IMG/VR virus record: IMGVR_UViG_3300046533_000334
Span: 1-31,057 of that record
DNA: 31,057 nt
DNA from: a virus
Reading direction: 5' to 3' (one strand)
Part shown: one piece after another, positions 1-7,427 of the stretch
Layout: each line of letters begins with the position of its first letter
Position numbering within the stretch: position 1 is the first letter of the stretch
The notes under the pieces: generated by a model
Seen by the model: only the letters and a program-made list of their open reading frames with translations
Databases searched by the model: none
Told to the model about the DNA's origin: nothing
Made by a program: the position numbers and the translations under genes

Positions 1-29
1 GCCACGCGCGAGATGCCGCAGGTTAGAAA

Positions 30-409
30 ATGCTGGGAATTATGCCAATTAGCTCCCTTTCGCAATTGACGCCCGACCCGCACAACCGCCGGGCCCACAC
101 GCCGCGGAACCTCGAGATGCTCCGGGCCGCGCTCGCGAAGGTCGGGGCGGCGCGCTCGATTGTCATCGACGAGGACGGGGGGATCCTGGCGGGTAACGGG
201 TTGGTCGCCGCCGCCTCGTCGATGGGTCTCGACAAGGTGAAGGCGGGTTGACGGTCGACGAGAAGCGCGAGCTGGCGATTTACGACAACCGGATCACCCG
301 CGCCTGCCGCGCCATCGAAATCGAGCCACAGTATGTGCAGGTCACGATCGACCGTTGGGAAGCGTTCACCGGCCAGCGCGCCGTGAAGGTGGGCGATGCC
401 CGGTCCTAG
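30..409 (+). pseudogene. Relic of a ParB-like nuclease/DNA methyltransferase fusion
   Basis: Two reading frames carry pieces of one protein type. Frame 30-251 encodes a ParB N-terminal segment (LTPDPHNRRAHTPRN, then GGILAGNG). Positions 248-409, in another frame, resume with DEKRELAIYDNR, the usual next ParB segment, and then pass directly into CRAIEIEPQYVQVTIDRWE, the typical C-terminal end of a DNA methyltransferase. Phages often carry a ParB domain fused to an adenine/cytosine-N4 methyltransferase just upstream of terminase. Here a short stretch with a frameshift is lost near 248, and the whole catalytic core (DPPY and the SAM-binding loop) is missing near 290. The end overlaps the terS start at 396. 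No functional methylase can be made. A sequencing or assembly deletion is the alternative. The segment assignment is from family recognition; the fusion history is inferred. Confidence 0.7.
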
Positions 410-854
410 ACGGCAGCCGACGGTCCTCCGGTTGATGCGCGGTAATCCGGGCAAGCGCCGGATCAACCATCAGGAGCCGCGCCCGGGCCCGCTCGCGGCT
501 GACTGCCCGCCGGAACTGACCGACCCCGTCGCCCGCGCCGAGTGGGATCGCGTCGCGCCGGGCTTGGTCAGTAGTGGCCAGGTCACGACGGTCGATCGCG
601 CGATGCTGATCGGCTATTGCCAGAAGTGGGCGCAGTGGCAAGCGATCGAGACGGCGGCGTCGGCGCATCCCTTCATCGTCAAAGGGCCGGATGGCCGCCC
701 GATCCCGAATCCCGCCCTCGGGCTCGCGTTCAAGGCGTACAACCTGCTGCTCCGGTCGGCGGCCGAACTCGGGATGACGCCGAGCGCTCGGTCGCGCGTC
801 ATGGTCGCGACCGCGGAGGCCGCCCCGGTCAGCAAATGGGTCGGGCTCAAGTGA
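396..854 (+). CDS. terS: Terminase small subunit, P27 family
   Basis: 152 aa. The N-terminus PGPRRQPTVLRLMRGNPGK, the following proline-rich stretch and the body (PVARAEWDRVAPGL, then a helical region and a C-terminal RSAAELGMTPSARSR motif) are characteristic of P27-type small terminases. The protein recognises phage DNA at the packaging site and feeds it to the large subunit. The length is normal. The ATG at 396 sits inside the tail of the upstream relic, and the gene overlaps the next start by GTGA. An HNH gene at the far right end of the window would be its upstream neighbour on a circular map, the usual HNH-terS-terL order of cos-type phages. Function is from family recognition. Confidence 0.9.
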   Translation: MPGPRRQPTVLRLMRGNPGKRRINHQEPRPGPLAADCPPELTDPVARAEWDRVAPGLVSSGQVTTVDRAMLIGYCQKWAQWQAIETAASAHPFIVKGPDGRPIPNPALGLAFKAYNLLLRSAAELGMTPSARSRVMVATAEAAPVSKWVGLK

Positions 855-1753
855 AGCGCACGATCGGGAGTGATCGAGCCGTCGCGATTATCAACCGGTT
901 GACGCATACCAAAGGCCCGTTTGCCGGGCAGTCGTTCCGCCTCCGACCCTGGCAAGAGCGCGACATCGTACGGCCCCTCTTCGCCACGGATCGGACGGGA
1001 CGGCGGCGCTATCGGTCGTGCCTCCTGATGATGCCGCGCAAGAACGGCAAGACCGAACTGGCCGCGGCGTTCGCCATTCAAGGCTTGCTGTTCGATGGGG
1101 AACTCGGCGGCGAAATCTACTCGGCGGCGGCCGACAAGGACCAGGCCGCGCTCGTGTTCCACGTCGCCGCGCAGATGATCCGCAACGATCCCGAACTCGA
1201 GGCCGACGTCGAGATCATCGACTCGCAAAAGCGCATCGTGCACCGGGCGAGCGGCAGCTTCTATCGCGCGATTTCGGCCGAGGCCTATTCGAAGCACGGG
1301 TTCAACGCCTCGCGGGTCATCTACGACGAGCTGCACGCCGCCCCGTCCCGGGAACTCTACGACGTGCTGACGACGTCGATGGGCGCGCGGGCGCAGCCGC
1401 TTCTGATTGCGATCAGTACCGCCGGCTACGACCGTCACTCGATTCTGTGGGAACTCTACGCCCACGCCCAGAAGGTGCACGAGCAGCCGGCGCTCGATCC
1501 CACGTTTCTGCCCATCCTCTACGAGGCCCCCGTGGAGGCCGATTGGACCGACGAGCGCGTGTGGCACGCCGCGAATCCCGCCCTCGGTGATTTCCGCAGC
1601 CTCGAGGAGATGCGGATCATGGCGGCCCGCGCCAAAGAGATTCCGGCGCAGGAGAACACCTTCCGGCGGCTGTATTTGAACCAATGGACCGAGCAGGCAT
1701 CACGGTGGATCTCGCTCGCGAGCTGGGATGCCTGCTGTGTGGTGACGGCATGA
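851..1753 (+). CDS. terL: Terminase large subunit, N-terminal ATPase half (split gene)
   Basis: 300 aa from a GTG that overlaps the terS stop (GTGA). Walker A is PRKNGKTE at about residues 63-69 and Walker B is VIYDE at about 156-160, followed by the coupling motif region (TTSMGARAQPLLIAIST). The protein ends with LNQWTEQASRWISLASWDAC, the conserved hinge that normally leads straight into the nuclease domain of HK97-like terminases (Terminase_1 family). Here translation stops at 1753 and the nuclease is encoded separately from 2052. This half would power DNA translocation at the portal. Nothing of the ATPase domain appears missing; only the covalent link is broken. A start further upstream in the same frame would run through terS and is unlikely. 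Confidence 0.9.
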   Translation: MKRTIGSDRAVAIINRLTHTKGPFAGQSFRLRPWQERDIVRPLFATDRTGRRRYRSCLLMMPRKNGKTELAAAFAIQGLLFDGELGGEIYSAAADKDQAALVFHVAAQMIRNDPELEADVEIIDSQKRIVHRASGSFYRAISAEAYSKHGFNASRVIYDELHAAPSRELYDVLTTSMGARAQPLLIAISTAGYDRHSILWELYAHAQKVHEQPALDPTFLPILYEAPVEADWTDERVWHAANPALGDFRSLEEMRIMAARAKEIPAQENTFRRLYLNQWTEQASRWISLASWDACCVVTA

Positions 1754-2055
1754 AGCAAACCTTCAAATCGTCAGTTGATGTGGCACGGTTCAAGTGCGTG
1801 AACGAAGCAGGAGACGATCTGATTTTTCAATGCGACACAGTGCGCGGTGATATTCGCGTGCTGGCGTATTTCGTCCCTGAAAATTTAGAAAAGATGCTGC
1901 TGGCGTTTGATAAGCCCCACGTCATGGGCGTCATTTGTGAAACACGGTTACTCGTTCAAGTGCGAGAGATGATCGCGTTTGGCTGTCCCTTGGATCAGAT
2001 GCGCGCGACGTTACAAGCCGCCCTGGCTCTCGTGGATGACGCGATGAAGCCATGA
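1750..2055 (+). CDS. Unknown 101-aa protein inserted between the terminase halves
   Basis: The ATG at 1750 overlaps the stop of the ATPase half (ATGA) and the stop at 2055 overlaps the start of the nuclease half (ATGA), so the three genes are translationally coupled. I do not recognise the family. The N-terminal half looks like beta strands (VARFKCVNEAGDDLIFQC, then IRVLAYFVPENL), and the C-terminal half is helical (LVQVREMIAFGCPLDQMR, then a terminal helix ending VDDAMKP). There is no signal peptide, membrane segment or nuclease motif, and it is not a homing endonuclease or intein. The DNA is visibly less GC-rich than both flanks, suggesting separate origin. It could help assemble the split motor or simply be a hitch-hiking gene. 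Confidence 0.75.
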   Translation: MKQTFKSSVDVARFKCVNEAGDDLIFQCDTVRGDIRVLAYFVPENLEKMLLAFDKPHVMGVICETRLLVQVREMIAFGCPLDQMRATLQAALALVDDAMKP

Positions 2056-2705
2056 CCCGCACCGAATATCGGGCGCGGCTCGGCGGCCGCCGCTGTTACG
2101 TCGGGATGGACCTCAGCTCGACGAAGGATCTCACCGCGATCGTCGCCGTGTTTCCCGACGACGAGGGGCCGGGCTTCGACGTGCTCGCGCAGTTTTTCGT
2201 CCCTGCCGAGAACATGGCCGAGCGCGTGCGCCGGGACCGCGTGCCCTATGACCAGTGGGCGCGCGAGGGGTGGCTGGTCCCGACGCCTGGCAACGTCGTG
2301 GATTACGACTACGTGCGTCAGGCCCTGCGCGCGTGGGGGACGGAATTCGAAATTCGCGAGATTGCGTACGATCCGTGGAACGCGATCGGGCTCGTGATTC
2401 CCTTGCAGGATCAGGACGGGTTTACGTGCGTCGAGCTGCGGCAAGGCTTTGCGACATTGTCGTCGCCCACCAAATCGCTCGAGACGGCGATTCTCTCGCG
2501 GACCCTTCGGCATGACGGGCATCCGGTGCTGCGCTGGAACATTTCGAATATCGCCGTCGAAACCGACGCGACGGGAAACCTGAAGCTCTCGAAGAAAGTC
2601 TCGACGGAACGGATCGACGGGGCGAGCGCGCTTGTGAATGCCTTGCATCGTCGCGATCACATGGCCGCGGGCCCGCCGGCCTACCAGATGGTGGTGTTTG
2701 GGTGA
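2052..2705 (+). CDS. terL: Terminase large subunit, C-terminal nuclease half (split gene)
   Basis: 217 aa. It begins almost exactly where the nuclease domain of an intact large terminase starts. The RNase H-like acidic residues are present: Asp20 in YVGMDLSSTKDLTA, Asp107 in IAYDPWNA, and Asp189 in STERIDGASALVNALHR. It would cut concatemeric DNA at the start and end of packaging. The only start is coupled by ATGA to the inserted gene, with no good Shine-Dalgarno sequence, so its synthesis probably depends on translation of that gene. The reading frame differs from the ATPase half, so removing the insert exactly between the two ATGs would not restore a fusion. Function is firm from motifs; two-chain assembly is inferred. 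Confidence 0.9.
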   Translation: MTRTEYRARLGGRRCYVGMDLSSTKDLTAIVAVFPDDEGPGFDVLAQFFVPAENMAERVRRDRVPYDQWAREGWLVPTPGNVVDYDYVRQALRAWGTEFEIREIAYDPWNAIGLVIPLQDQDGFTCVELRQGFATLSSPTKSLETAILSRTLRHDGHPVLRWNISNIAVETDATGNLKLSKKVSTERIDGASALVNALHRRDHMAAGPPAYQMVVFG

Positions 2706-2923
2706 CGGCCGCCGGGAAACGGCCCACGGGCGGTCGGCCGCCGCTCAACGAGGTCGCGGCCACCGAGCGGATCTATGTCCGTGTGACGCCGGCCCAGCGC
2801 CTCGAGCTGCGGCGCGTGGCCAGCGACAACAAGACCCATGTCTCGGGCATCATTCGTGAAGCCGTGAATGAATACGTGAGCGATTACGGCGAGCGGAACC
2901 CTTTCCGGCGCACAAAACACTAA
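2702..2923 (+). CDS. Small ribbon-helix-helix-like protein
   Basis: 73 aa, starting with a GTG that overlaps the terminase stop (GTGA). After a basic N-terminal tail (GKRPTGGRPP) comes ERIYVRVTPAQRLELRRVA, then a turn and SGIIREAVNEYVSDYG. This strand-helix-helix pattern matches MetJ/Arc/CopG-type DNA-binding proteins. It lies inside the late packaging and head operon, so it could be a late-gene regulator or a DNA-binding packaging accessory. The fold call rests on pattern only. There is a 29-base gap to the next gene without a clear terminator. Confidence 0.6.
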   Translation: MTAAGKRPTGGRPPLNEVAATERIYVRVTPAQRLELRRVASDNKTHVSGIIREAVNEYVSDYGERNPFRRTKH

Positions 2924-2952
2924 CCACCCCCACAGACTCAAGCGCGACCCCT

Positions 2953-4842
2953 GTGGATCGCGCCTACTCGCTCCTGACGATCAAGGCCCTCGACGTCGAG
3001 CAGCGGACCATTACCGGCCTCGCCTCGACGCCCGAACCCGATCGCATGGGCGACATCGTCGAACCCCTCGGCATCACCTACAAGAATCCGCTGCCGCTGC
3101 TGCTCTACCACGACACGAAGAAGCCGGTGGGCGCGGTGACGTTCAAGACGCCGACCCTCACGGGCCTGGAATTCGAGGCCACGCTGCCGACGGTCACCGA
3201 GCCCGGGGCTCTGCGCGACCGCATCGAAGAAGCGTGGCAATCGATCAAGGCCGGGCTGCTGGCCGGCGTCTCGATTGGGTTTCGTGCGCTTGAGGACAGC
3301 TATAACAAAACGACGGGCGGCACGCGCTTTCTGAAGACGGAGATCCTCGAACTCTCGCTCGTGTCGATTCCGGCCAATGCCGGCGCGACGATTCACACGA
3401 TCAAATCGCTCGACCTGGCCGCGCCTGGCCTCCATCCGTCCCGCGACAGGGACACCCTCCCGATCGTGCGCGTCAACAAGGACGCGCGTCCCATGGAACA
3501 GAAAACCATCAACGAACAGATTGCCAGCTTCGAGAACAGCCGCGCCGCGAAACACGCCCGGATGACGGCCATCATGACCAAGTCGGCCGAGGCCGGCGCG
3601 ACGCTCGACCAGGCCGAGACCGACGAATACGACGGCCTGGCCGGCGAGCTGAAGGCGGTCGACGCCCATCTGGTGCGCTTGCGCGCGCTCGAGGCGACCA
3701 CGATTGCCAAGGCGACCCCGATCACGGCGGGCACGTCCGAGGAGGCCAGCGCGCAGCGGAGCGGCGTGCCGATCATCTCGGTCAAGAGCAACGTCATTCC
3801 GGGCACGGCGTTCATCCGCTACTGCCAGGCGCTCGCGGTCTCGAAGGGCTCGACCATGCAGGCCGTCGAGTATGCCAAGCGCTGGCATGATTCGACGCCG
3901 GAAGTCGAACTGGTGTTGAAGGCCGCCGTCGCCGCCGGCACGACGACGGACGCGACCTGGGCGGGCCCGCTCGCGCCCATCACGCCGCTGACCTCGGAGT
4001 TTCTCGCGTATCTGCGGCCGGCGACGATCCTCGGCCGCATTCCCGGCCTCGTGAAGGTGCCCTTTAACGTCTCGGTCGCCGCGCAGACCGGCGGCGGGAC
4101 GTATCAGTGGGTCGGCCAGGGGGCGCCGAAGCCGGTCGGCAAGCTCGCGTTTGCGACGGTGACGCTCGGCATCACCAAGGCCGCCGGCATCATCGTGATC
4201 ACCGAGGAACTCGCGCGGACCTCGACGCCGTCGGCTGAGGAAGTCATCCGGCGCGACATGGTCAACGGGATCGCGGCGTTCTTGGATACGGAGTTCATCG
4301 ATCCGAGCAAAGCCGCGGTGGCGGGCGTCTCGCCGGGTTCGGTCACGAACGGCGTGACGCCGATCACGACCGCCGGGACGTCGCCGGCTAATGCGCGCAC
4401 TGACGTCCAGGCGCTCGCGAACGCGATGATCGCGCTCGGCATCTCGACGTCCGGCGCCGTCCTCGTGCTGTCGGAGACCAACGCCGCCGCGTTCACCAAC
4501 GCGCTGAATCCGCTGGGGCAGCCGCTGTTTCCGGGCGCGACGCCGATGGGCGGCACGATCATGGGCTACACCGCGGTGGCCTCGCAGGCCGCGGGCACGA
4601 CCGTCGCGCTGTTGCAGCCCAACAGCATCCTCTACGCCGATGACGGCGGCGTGACCATCGACGTCTCGCGTGAGGCGTCCTTGCAGATGGATACAGCGCT
4701 CGACAATCCGCCGCTCGCGACGACGCTCTTGACGTCGCTGTGGCAGATGAACCTGGTCGGCCTGCGCGCCGAGCGGTTCATCAACTGGAAGAAAGGCCGC
4801 ACCGGCGTCGTGCAATACACGGTCGCGACCTACACCGCGTGA
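2953..4842 (+). CDS. Prohead protease-major capsid protein fusion, HK97 type
   Basis: 629 aa from GTG; a stop lies just upstream in frame and there is no obvious Shine-Dalgarno site. Residues 1-150 are an HK97-family (U35) prohead protease, with candidate catalytic His53 (LLLYHDTKKP) and Ser107 (LLAGVSIGF) and the conserved ILELSLVSIPANAGA. Residues about 181-260 are helical (FENSRAAKHARMTAIM onward), like the scaffolding delta domain. The rest is an HK97-fold capsid protein (GRIPGLVKVPF, ITEELARTSTPS, the C-terminal NWKKGRTG). The enzyme would cleave itself and the delta domain during head maturation. Protease and capsid are usually separate genes, though fusions are known. An ATG at 3493 preceded by AAGGA could also yield a 449-aa capsid-only product. 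Confidence 0.9.
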   Translation: MDRAYSLLTIKALDVEQRTITGLASTPEPDRMGDIVEPLGITYKNPLPLLLYHDTKKPVGAVTFKTPTLTGLEFEATLPTVTEPGALRDRIEEAWQSIKAGLLAGVSIGFRALEDSYNKTTGGTRFLKTEILELSLVSIPANAGATIHTIKSLDLAAPGLHPSRDRDTLPIVRVNKDARPMEQKTINEQIASFENSRAAKHARMTAIMTKSAEAGATLDQAETDEYDGLAGELKAVDAHLVRLRALEATTIAKATPITAGTSEEASAQRSGVPIISVKSNVIPGTAFIRYCQALAVSKGSTMQAVEYAKRWHDSTPEVELVLKAAVAAGTTTDATWAGPLAPITPLTSEFLAYLRPATILGRIPGLVKVPFNVSVAAQTGGGTYQWVGQGAPKPVGKLAFATVTLGITKAAGIIVITEELARTSTPSAEEVIRRDMVNGIAAFLDTEFIDPSKAAVAGVSPGSVTNGVTPITTAGTSPANARTDVQALANAMIALGISTSGAVLVLSETNAAAFTNALNPLGQPLFPGATPMGGTIMGYTAVASQAAGTTVALLQPNSILYADDGGVTIDVSREASLQMDTALDNPPLATTLLTSLWQMNLVGLRAERFINWKKGRTGVVQYTVATYTA

Positions 4843-5066
4843 TGCGGACGCCGATGACGGTCCTGCGTGACGGGTACTGGGAAGGCCAGTACCCGCGCGT
4901 GGGCGACACGATTGCGGTCGACCCCGAACACGTCCAGACCCTCGAGCAGGCCGGGTTCGCGACACGGAGTGACACGACATGGCCGGAACCTCCCTCGACG
5001 TCGTCGCCCGCACCTACCACACGGAAAACGGCGTCGTCCACATCGAAGGCGACACCTACGCGGTAA
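4842..5066 (+). CDS. Small hypothetical head-region protein
   Basis: 74 aa. The ATG at 4842 overlaps the capsid stop (TGATG). The first 50 residues (VLRDGYWEGQYPRVGDTIAVDPEHVQTLEQAGFA) look like the short beta-rich proteins often found after phage capsid genes. The C-terminal third is Ser/Thr/Pro-rich and overlaps the next gene by 88 bases in another frame. That overlap is long for this genome, so the real functional part may be only the N-terminal 50 residues. Function unknown. Confidence 0.5.
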   Translation: MRTPMTVLRDGYWEGQYPRVGDTIAVDPEHVQTLEQAGFATRSDTTWPEPPSTSSPAPTTRKTASSTSKATPTR

Positions 5067-5428
5067 CCGATCGCGTCCTCGCGGAAACGCTGCGCGGGAT
5101 CGGGTTCGTCTCGATTGACGGTTGGACCGACACGGCCCCCGGGACGCCTCCCCCGGTGCTGACGGCCCTCGTCCCCGCGACGGTGGCGCTGGGGGCGCCG
5201 TCGTTCACGCTGCACGTCCAGGGCTCGGGCTTTACGCCGGAAGCGGTGATCGTGTTCGCCGGCCGTGATGAACCGACGACGGTGGTGTCGCCGACCGAGG
5301 TGACGACGGGCGTTGACATGACCATGTGGCTCGGCCCCGACACGGTCCCGGTGACCGTGAAGCACGGGACCGGCACGGCCAGCAACGCGCTGTCGTTCAC
5401 GTTCACCGCGGCGGCGCGGCGGCGCTGA
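4979..5428 (+). CDS. Ig-like (IPT/TIG-type) head decoration candidate
   Basis: 149 aa. The ATG at 4979 is preceded by GGAG at a suitable distance. Residues about 10-45 form a small N-terminal unit (RTYHTENGVVHIEGDTYAV). Residues about 58-145 look like one IPT/TIG immunoglobulin-like domain (VLTALVPATVALGAPSFTL, GSGFTPEAVIVFAG, then VPVTVKHGTGTASNALSF). Phages place such domains on capsid surfaces or tail tubes, where they can bind surface polysaccharides weakly. Its position between capsid and portal fits a head decoration protein or head fibre. The domain call is by pattern; the location on the virion is inferred. Confidence 0.6.
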   Translation: MAGTSLDVVARTYHTENGVVHIEGDTYAVTDRVLAETLRGIGFVSIDGWTDTAPGTPPPVLTALVPATVALGAPSFTLHVQGSGFTPEAVIVFAGRDEPTTVVSPTEVTTGVDMTMWLGPDTVPVTVKHGTGTASNALSFTFTAAARRR

Positions 5429-6837
5429 TGGCGACCGTCCGTGTGCACCTCTTCGGGCGGTCGCTCGAGCTGACCGCGAAGACGTTGACGGCGCCCAATG
5501 GCCTCGACAGCACCCGCGGCGGCTGGTACCCGCTCGTCGTGCGCGAACCCTACGCGGGCGCCTGGCAGGTCAACGTCGAAGGCCGCCGCGACCTCGTGCT
5601 GGCGTATTCCGCGGTCTATGCCTGCGTCACGCTCATCGCGTCGGACATCGGGAAGCTGTGCCTGCGCCTGGTCGAGCAATCCGACGAGGACGTGTGGGAG
5701 GAAACGGACTCGCCGGCCTTCAGCCCGGTGCTGCGCAAACCGAATCGCTACCAGACGATCAACAAATTCGTCGAACAGTGGATCACCTCGAAACTGGTCT
5801 GGGGCAACACCTACGTGTTGAAGGAACGCGACGGCCGCGGGGTCGTCGTCGCGCTCTACGTGCTCGATCCGTGTCGCGTCAAGCCGCTCGTGGCGCCGGA
5901 TGGCGGGATCTACTACGAGCTGCGCCGCGATGATCTCTCGGGCGAGCTGGCCGGGCTGACGAGCGAATCGATCATCGTGCCGGCGCGCGAGATCATCCAC
6001 GACACGATGATCTGCCTGTTTCATCCGCTGGTCGGCGTCTCGCCGATTTTCGCGTGCGGCCTCGCGGCGATGCAGGGGCTCGCGATTCAGAACCAGTCAA
6101 GCCAGTTCTTCACCAACGGCAGCCGGCCGAGCGGCTTGATCACCGCGCCGGCCGGGATGACCGCCGCGCAGCTCGCCCAGGCCAAGACCGATTGGGAAGC
6201 CTTCAACGGGGCGGGCAACGCCGGCAAGGTCGCCGTCATCACGGCCGACATCAAGTACACGCCGCTGACGATGAACGCCGTCGATGCGCAACTGATCGAA
6301 CAGTTGAAGTGGACGGCCGAGACCGTGTGTAGCTGCTATCACGTGCAGCCCTACATGATTGGCGTCGGGCCGCCGCCGCCCTACGCGAACGTCGAGCCGC
6401 TGCTCCAGCAGTACCTCGCCCAGTGCTTGCAATCGCTCATGACGAACCTCGAAACGAGTCTGGACGAGGGCCTCGGCCTACTGCTGCCGGTCAACGGCAC
6501 GCAATACGGGACCGAGTTCGACATCGACGATCTGATCTGGATGGACACGCTGACGAAGACGAAGGCGGCGCACGACGCCATCAGCGCGGGCGCGGTGTCA
6601 CCCGATGAGGCGCGGCTCAAGTACTTCGGCCTCGGCCCCGTCGAGGGCGGCGATACGCCGTACATGCAGCAGCAAATGTTTTCGCTGAAGGCGCTGGCGC
6701 AGCGCGACAGCGGCGATCCCTTGTCGAAGCCGCAGCCGGCGCCGATGGTCGCACCGCCCGCGGCGGATCAGCTCTCGCCCGATCAGGTGACGGCGACCGT
6801 GCGGCATCTACTCGCGCAGGCGCTCGAGGCCGCATGA
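5428..6837 (+). CDS. Portal protein, HK97 family
   Basis: 469 aa; the ATG at 5428 overlaps the previous stop (TGATG). Diagnostic segments include AYSAVYACVTLIASDIGKL near the N-terminus, KLVWGNTYVLKERDGRG, the FHPLVGVSPIFACGLAA stretch, FTNGSRPSGLITAPAG, the helix MNAVDAQLIEQLKWTAETV and the C-terminal AISAGAVSPDEARLKYFGLGPVEGGD. It forms the dodecameric channel at the head vertex used for packaging and for joining the tail. The usual order in HK97-like phages is terL, portal, protease, capsid; here portal comes after the capsid fusion. The gene overlaps the next by ATGA. Confidence 0.93.
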   Translation: MATVRVHLFGRSLELTAKTLTAPNGLDSTRGGWYPLVVREPYAGAWQVNVEGRRDLVLAYSAVYACVTLIASDIGKLCLRLVEQSDEDVWEETDSPAFSPVLRKPNRYQTINKFVEQWITSKLVWGNTYVLKERDGRGVVVALYVLDPCRVKPLVAPDGGIYYELRRDDLSGELAGLTSESIIVPAREIIHDTMICLFHPLVGVSPIFACGLAAMQGLAIQNQSSQFFTNGSRPSGLITAPAGMTAAQLAQAKTDWEAFNGAGNAGKVAVITADIKYTPLTMNAVDAQLIEQLKWTAETVCSCYHVQPYMIGVGPPPPYANVEPLLQQYLAQCLQSLMTNLETSLDEGLGLLLPVNGTQYGTEFDIDDLIWMDTLTKTKAAHDAISAGAVSPDEARLKYFGLGPVEGGDTPYMQQQMFSLKALAQRDSGDPLSKPQPAPMVAPPAADQLSPDQVTATVRHLLAQALEAA

Positions 6838-7424
6838 CCGAAGCCGACATTACCGCGCTCGTCGCCGGCATCGTGCCCGTCATTCGGGAGACGGTCACGC
6901 GGGCCACGGCGGCGCTCGTGCAGCGGCAGGCGGCGATCGACGCGCAGTTGGTGCAGTTGGGCGAGACCGCGAAGGACACGCCCGTCTTGCGTGAGCGGGT
7001 CGCAACGCTCGAGGCGCGCGCGCTGGTGCCGGGTCCACCTGGCCCCCCCGGGCGGGACGGCGTCGACGGGCTCGGCGTCGAGGACCTGACGGTCACGCAA
7101 CGCGACGACCGCTCGTTCACGATCGCGGCCGTGCATGGGGACCGCGTGAAGGACGTCGGGACGGCGCGCTTCGCGGTCGCGCTCTATCGCGGCGTGTGGG
7201 TCGAGGGCCGGTCGTATGAGCCCGGCGATGGCGTGACCTGGGCCGGCTCGGAATGGCACTGCGTGGCGCCGACGACCACGAAACCGGGTGAGGGCTCGAA
7301 GGCGTGGACGCTCAAGGTCAAGCGCGGGCGCGATGGCAAGGACGGCAAGGACGGCCCCAGCGGCCCGCCAGGGCCCGCCGGGCGCGATTGGCAACAGGTC
7401 TACGACGAGACGAGGCGGCGGTAA
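6834..7424 (+). CDS. Collagen-like protein with coiled coil and carbohydrate-binding-like module
   Basis: 196 aa, ATGA overlap with portal. Residues about 1-60 are helical and may form a coiled coil (LVAGIVPVIRETVTRATAAL, RVATLEARA). A short GXY collagen-like run follows (GPPGPPGRDGVDG). Residues about 115-160 contain YRGVWVEGRSYEPGDGVTW with WHCVAPTT, the pattern of small chitin/carbohydrate-binding modules common in phage tail and head fibres. A second collagen-like run is GRDGKDGKDGPSGPPGPAG. The layout suggests a trimeric fibre that binds glycans and protrudes from head or neck. The location is inferred from neighbours only. Confidence 0.65.
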   Translation: MTEADITALVAGIVPVIRETVTRATAALVQRQAAIDAQLVQLGETAKDTPVLRERVATLEARALVPGPPGPPGRDGVDGLGVEDLTVTQRDDRSFTIAAVHGDRVKDVGTARFAVALYRGVWVEGRSYEPGDGVTWAGSEWHCVAPTTTKPGEGSKAWTLKVKRGRDGKDGKDGPSGPPGPAGRDWQQVYDETRRR

Positions 7425-7427
7425 GCC

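Noticed and set aside
614-1684. 356-codon minus-strand frame opposite terminase
   Set aside because: The plus strand has intact Walker motifs; the minus product is low-complexity and without a family pattern.
1750-2051. Group I intron or intein inside terL
   Set aside because: The ATPase frame ends in a stop at the junction, the insert is coding throughout, no intein block or intron core is seen, and removal does not restore the frame.
2938-5013. 691-codon open frame on the minus strand
   Set aside because: It lies opposite the clear protease-capsid gene, is extremely Arg/His/Asp-rich, and has no motif. It is a side effect of high G+C.
7020-7064. Frameshift from the repetitive collagen-coding DNA
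   Set aside because: The frame is continuous through both GXY runs and continues into a sensible C-terminus.
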